Shown here one piece after another: positions 31,893 through 33,911 of a stretch of DNA of 33,911 nucleotides. Each line of letters begins with the position of its first letter. The stretch's first letter is position 1. The position numbers and the translations under genes were made by a program. Below the pieces are notes generated by a model. The model worked only from the letters and a program-made list of their open reading frames with translations. It had not been told where the DNA came from and searched no databases. Origin of the DNA: Acidobacteriota bacterium (GTDB lineage Bacteria; Acidobacteriota; Aminicenantia; Aminicenantales; UBA4085); assembly GCA_028749235.1 (NCBI GenBank), contig JAQULS010000020.1:1-33911 (forward strand), in the 5' to 3' direction.

Positions 31893-32694
31893 CGCTCCGC
31901 TCGCGGTCAAGATCCTGACGGCGTTCATTCGGGAGGAGTTGACCAAAGCCGGCTTCCAGAAGGGGGTTTTGGGCTTGTCGGGCGGGCTGGACTCGTCGGT
32001 CTGCGCCGCCTTGGCCGCCCTGGCCTTGGGACCGGAGAACATCCTGGGCGTTATGATGCCCTGCGGCGCGAGCTTCACCGGCGAAAGGGACGACGCCGGG
32101 CTCGTGGCAAAGCATCTCGGGATTCGGACCGAGACGATCGACATCCGGCCGATGGTGGAAGCCTATTTCGAGAAGCGGCCGACGGACGACCGGATCCGCC
32201 GCGGCAACAAGATGGCCCGCGAACGCATGTCCATCCTCTACGACATCTCGGCCCGCGACCGCGCCCTGATTCTCGGGACCAGCAACAAGACCGAGCTCCT
32301 GATCGGATACGGCACCATCCACGGCGACACGGCGTGCGCCGTCAATCCCATGGGCGACCTCTACAAGACCCAGGTCCGCCAGATCGCGGCCCATCTCGGC
32401 CTCCCCGAACGGATCCGGACCAAGGCGCCGACGGCCGGGCTGTGGGCCGGGCAGACGGACGAGGCCGAGCTCGGGATGGCCTACGAGGAGATCGACTTGA
32501 TCCTCTTCAAGCTGGTCGACGAGCGGGAGAGCCGCAAGGACGTCGTGGCGGCCGGCTTCGAAGCCGCCAAGGTCGATCGGATCCTGGGCCTGATCCGGGG
32601 CTCGGAGTTTAAGCGCCAAATGCCGCCGATCGCCAAAATTTCGACCCGGACGATCGGGCACGATTTTCTCTACCCTTACGACTGGGAGCGCTAG
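31882..32694 (+). CDS. nadE: NAD synthase, synthase subunit
   Basis: The protein has 270 residues. It adenylates and amidates deamido-NAD to NAD. The PP-loop SGGLDSS (33-39) binds ATP. TSNKTELLIGYGTIHGDTAC and NPMGDLYKTQVRQIAAHLGL are family blocks that bind substrate, and KAPTAGLWAGQTDEAELGM follows, as in ammonia-type NadE. The length equals the stand-alone synthase. The start lies inside the amidase gene in a different frame, so translation is coupled and the amidase is likely its ammonia source. rsmI follows 14 bases after its stop. Confidence 0.95.
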   Translation: MTINAPLAVKILTAFIREELTKAGFQKGVLGLSGGLDSSVCAALAALALGPENILGVMMPCGASFTGERDDAGLVAKHLGIRTETIDIRPMVEAYFEKRPTDDRIRRGNKMARERMSILYDISARDRALILGTSNKTELLIGYGTIHGDTACAVNPMGDLYKTQVRQIAAHLGLPERIRTKAPTAGLWAGQTDEAELGMAYEEIDLILFKLVDERESRKDVVAAGFEAAKVDRILGLIRGSEFKRQMPPIAKISTRTIGHDFLYPYDWER

Positions 32695-32708
32695 GAGAGC
32701 GGGCCACC

Positions 32709-33386
32709 GTGGCAGGGACGCTGTACGTCGTCGCGACGCCGATCGGGAACCTGGAGGACATCACCTTCCGGGCCCTTCGCGTCCTCAAGGAGGCGGCGGC
32801 GATCGCCTGCGAGGATACCCGCCGGACGTCTCTTCTCCTGGCGCGTTACGAGATAAAAAACCGCCTCATCAGCCACTACCAGCCGCGCGAAGGGGCCCGC
32901 GTCCCGATGCTGATCGGCATGTTGAAGGAAGGCAAGGATCTGGCCCTCGTTTCCGACGCCGGAACGCCAGCCATTTCCGACCCCGGCTTCCGGCTGGTCC
33001 GAGAGGCCGTCCGCGAAGGCATCCGGGTCGTTCCGGTGCCGGGGCCGTCGGCGGTGACGGCGGCCCTCAGCGCGGCCGGCCTGCCCACCCATAAGTTTTT
33101 ATTCGTCGGGTTCCCCCCCCCCAAGGCCGAGGGGCTGCGCAAAGCCCTGGCGGCCCTGGCCGATCAGGACGCCACGCTCATCTTCTACGTCCCGGGCCGC
33201 AAGCTCGCGACTTTCCTGGAAGCCGTCCTGGCCGGCCTCGGCGACCGGCCGGTTGCCGTCGCCAGGGAGCTGACGAAGATCCACGAGGAGTTCCTGCGCG
33301 GCAAGGCTTCCGACCTGGCCGCCCAAGCCGGGCAACGCGTCTTCAAGGGCGAGCTGACGATCCTCATTGCCGGAAAAGAAAAGTAG
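32709..33386 (+). CDS. rsmI: 16S rRNA 2'-O-methyltransferase RsmI
   Basis: The protein has 225 residues. It methylates the ribose of C1402 in 16S rRNA with S-adenosylmethionine. The start is GTG with AGGAG 9-10 bases upstream, inside the nadE stop region. The N-terminal YVVATPIGNLEDITFRAL, then ACEDTRRTSLLL, then LVSDAGTPAISDPG and VVPVPGPSAVTAALSAAGL are the full tetrapyrrole-methylase signature of RsmI. The protein is shorter than E. coli RsmI (286) because the C-terminal extension is missing, which is common. It is last in the nadE operon. No terminator with a T run follows, but two strong palindromes do. Confidence 0.95.
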   Translation: MAGTLYVVATPIGNLEDITFRALRVLKEAAAIACEDTRRTSLLLARYEIKNRLISHYQPREGARVPMLIGMLKEGKDLALVSDAGTPAISDPGFRLVREAVREGIRVVPVPGPSAVTAALSAAGLPTHKFLFVGFPPPKAEGLRKALAALADQDATLIFYVPGRKLATFLEAVLAGLGDRPVAVARELTKIHEEFLRGKASDLAAQAGQRVFKGELTILIAGKEK

Positions 33387-33429
33387 AGAGCTGAAGATCG
33401 TTCCGGCGATTCGATGATAAACCCGTTCG

Positions 33430-33455
33430 ATACCCCGGGCTGAAGCCCGGGGTAT
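33430..33455. repeat. REP-like palindrome after rsmI
   Basis: ATACCCCGGGC and GCCCGGGGTAT form an 11-pair perfect stem around the loop TGAA. The CCCGGGCTGAAGCCCGGG core is a very common type of bacterial extragenic palindrome. Only TT follows the stem, so termination would be weak. Confidence 0.7.
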
Positions 33456-33473
33456 TTGCAGGGTTAATACTGA

Positions 33474-33517
33474 GCGGCGCTTATAACGCCGATTTGAAAA
33501 TCGGGGTTTGGCGCCGC
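33474..33517. repeat. Compound palindrome after rsmI
   Basis: An outer stem GCGGCGC (33474-33480) with GCGCCGC (33511-33517) encloses an inner stem CCGATT-TGAA-AATCGG (33489-33504). It sits 18 bases from the previous palindrome. Together they may end the nadE-rsmI transcript or be mobile palindromes. Confidence 0.6.
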
Positions 33518-33656
33518 GAATGTATCAAAAAGACCGTTATTAAAATCAAAGACCGTACTTTGTAATCCTTCATAGTTATTATAATTCATTTATAATCAAC
33601 ATTTAAATTAAACAGATATATCTAATATAAATGTTACATTGTTTTTATAATAATAC

Positions 33657-33685
33657 TTGACAACTTACCGCTAAGGTTTTATATT
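33657..33685 (+). promoter_or_regulatory. Promoter of hsp20 in an AT-rich region
   Basis: A perfect TTGACA (33657-33662), a 17-base spacer and TATATT (33680-33685) lie 33 bases before the ATG. Upstream, 33521-33656 is very AT-rich in an otherwise GC-rich region and may act as an UP element or curved DNA. TTGAAAGTCAA (33690-33700) is a short palindrome between promoter and gene. No CIRCE element was seen. Confidence 0.75.
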
Positions 33686-33718
33686 TGGGTTGAAAGTCAA
33701 AGACTTAGGAGGTCTTCA

Positions 33719-33911
33719 ATGGCTATCATTCGGTTTGATCCCTTCCGGGACATGGTCACCCTGCGTGAGAGGATGAACCGGGCCTTCGAGGATGTTTTCG
33801 CCGGCCGAGGCGAGGACAAGGAACTGACGCCCAGTTCGTGGGCTCCGTCCGTGGATATCTACGAGACCGAGAACGAGCTCGTCCTGACCGCCGAGGTCCC
33901 CGGCATCGCCG
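33719..33911 (+). CDS. Hsp20/alpha-crystallin small heat-shock protein (partial)
   Basis: The first 64 residues are visible; the gene runs off the window. Small heat-shock proteins hold unfolding proteins in the cytoplasm. The N-terminus MAIIRFDPFRDMVTLRERMN and the segment WAPSVDIYETENELVLTAEV followed by PGI are the typical start and first strands of the alpha-crystallin domain. AGGAGGT stands 5-6 bases before the ATG. The strong promoter in an AT-rich patch fits a gene that needs rapid induction. Confidence 0.93.
   Translation, partial: MAIIRFDPFRDMVTLRERMNRAFEDVFAGRGEDKELTPSSWAPSVDIYETENELVLTAEVPGIA

Noticed and set aside
33657-33718. CIRCE element before hsp20
   Set aside because: The TTAGCACTC and GAGTGCTAA arms are absent; only an unrelated short palindrome is present.

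Overview
The window joins two very different stretches of DNA at a tRNA-Asp gene (12908-12984, minus strand). Bases 1 to about 12950 are visibly AT-richer, loosely packed and full of accessory genes. Bases 12985-33911 are GC-rich, densely packed housekeeping DNA. The core half carries a mitochondrial-type (type I) citrate synthase, a lemA-htpX pair, a DUF5128-like 6-bladed beta-propeller protein, a DUF4388-DnaJ-TPR fusion, MurA/MurB, LigA, NAD synthase, RsmI and Hsp20. This combination suggests an Acidobacteriota-like or Aminicenantes-like bacterium; the assignment is inference from gene content, not a phylogeny.

Accessory half, left to right: the 3' end of a HEAT-repeat-like gene cut by the window edge; two membrane-anchored proteins on the minus strand, one with a TIR/deoxyribosyltransferase-like domain; a fragment of a tRNA-Arg(ACG) gene; a promoter with a terminator-like leader feeding a two-gene unit whose second gene is a PD-(D/E)XK-like nuclease starting at TTG; an unrecognised 234-residue protein; a complete Type II restriction-modification pair (SPPY-class methyltransferase and a BglI-like endonuclease, tail to tail); DNA-3-methyladenine glycosylase I; two paralogous zinc-ribbon proteins with shared upstream repeats, separated by a lipoprotein and an ImmA/IrrE-like metalloprotein; and finally a minimal tyrosine recombinase, a 49-codon frame and a large serine recombinase. 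The last codons and stop of the serine recombinase lie inside the 3' half of tRNA-Asp, so this tRNA is the likely attachment site and right edge of the island. The left edge is not visible.

Core half: two secreted or periplasmic proteins (13036-14853), htpX-lemA and citrate synthase as divergent units, an M55 peptidase, homoserine dehydrogenase followed by an O-acetylhomoserine sulfhydrylase-like enzyme (methionine branch), murA-HIT-YacP-DUF2520, convergent murB, a secreted TPR protein, ligA, a DUF4388-DnaJ-TPR protein, a split glutamine-dependent NAD synthase followed by rsmI, and the start of an hsp20 gene.

Regulatory reading: good sigma-70-type promoters stand before citrate synthase, lemA, homoserine dehydrogenase, murA, the TPR protein, the tRNA and hsp20. 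Several genes (the methyltransferase, tag, ligA, murB, murA, probably the NAD synthase amidase gene) have a -10 box only 6-8 bases before the start codon and no Shine-Dalgarno sequence, which suggests leaderless mRNAs. The most interesting items are the recombinase-tRNA chimera, the membrane TIR-like pair, the nuclease pair with its leader RNA, the BglI-like system with a leaderless methyltransferase, and the duplicated zinc-ribbon module.
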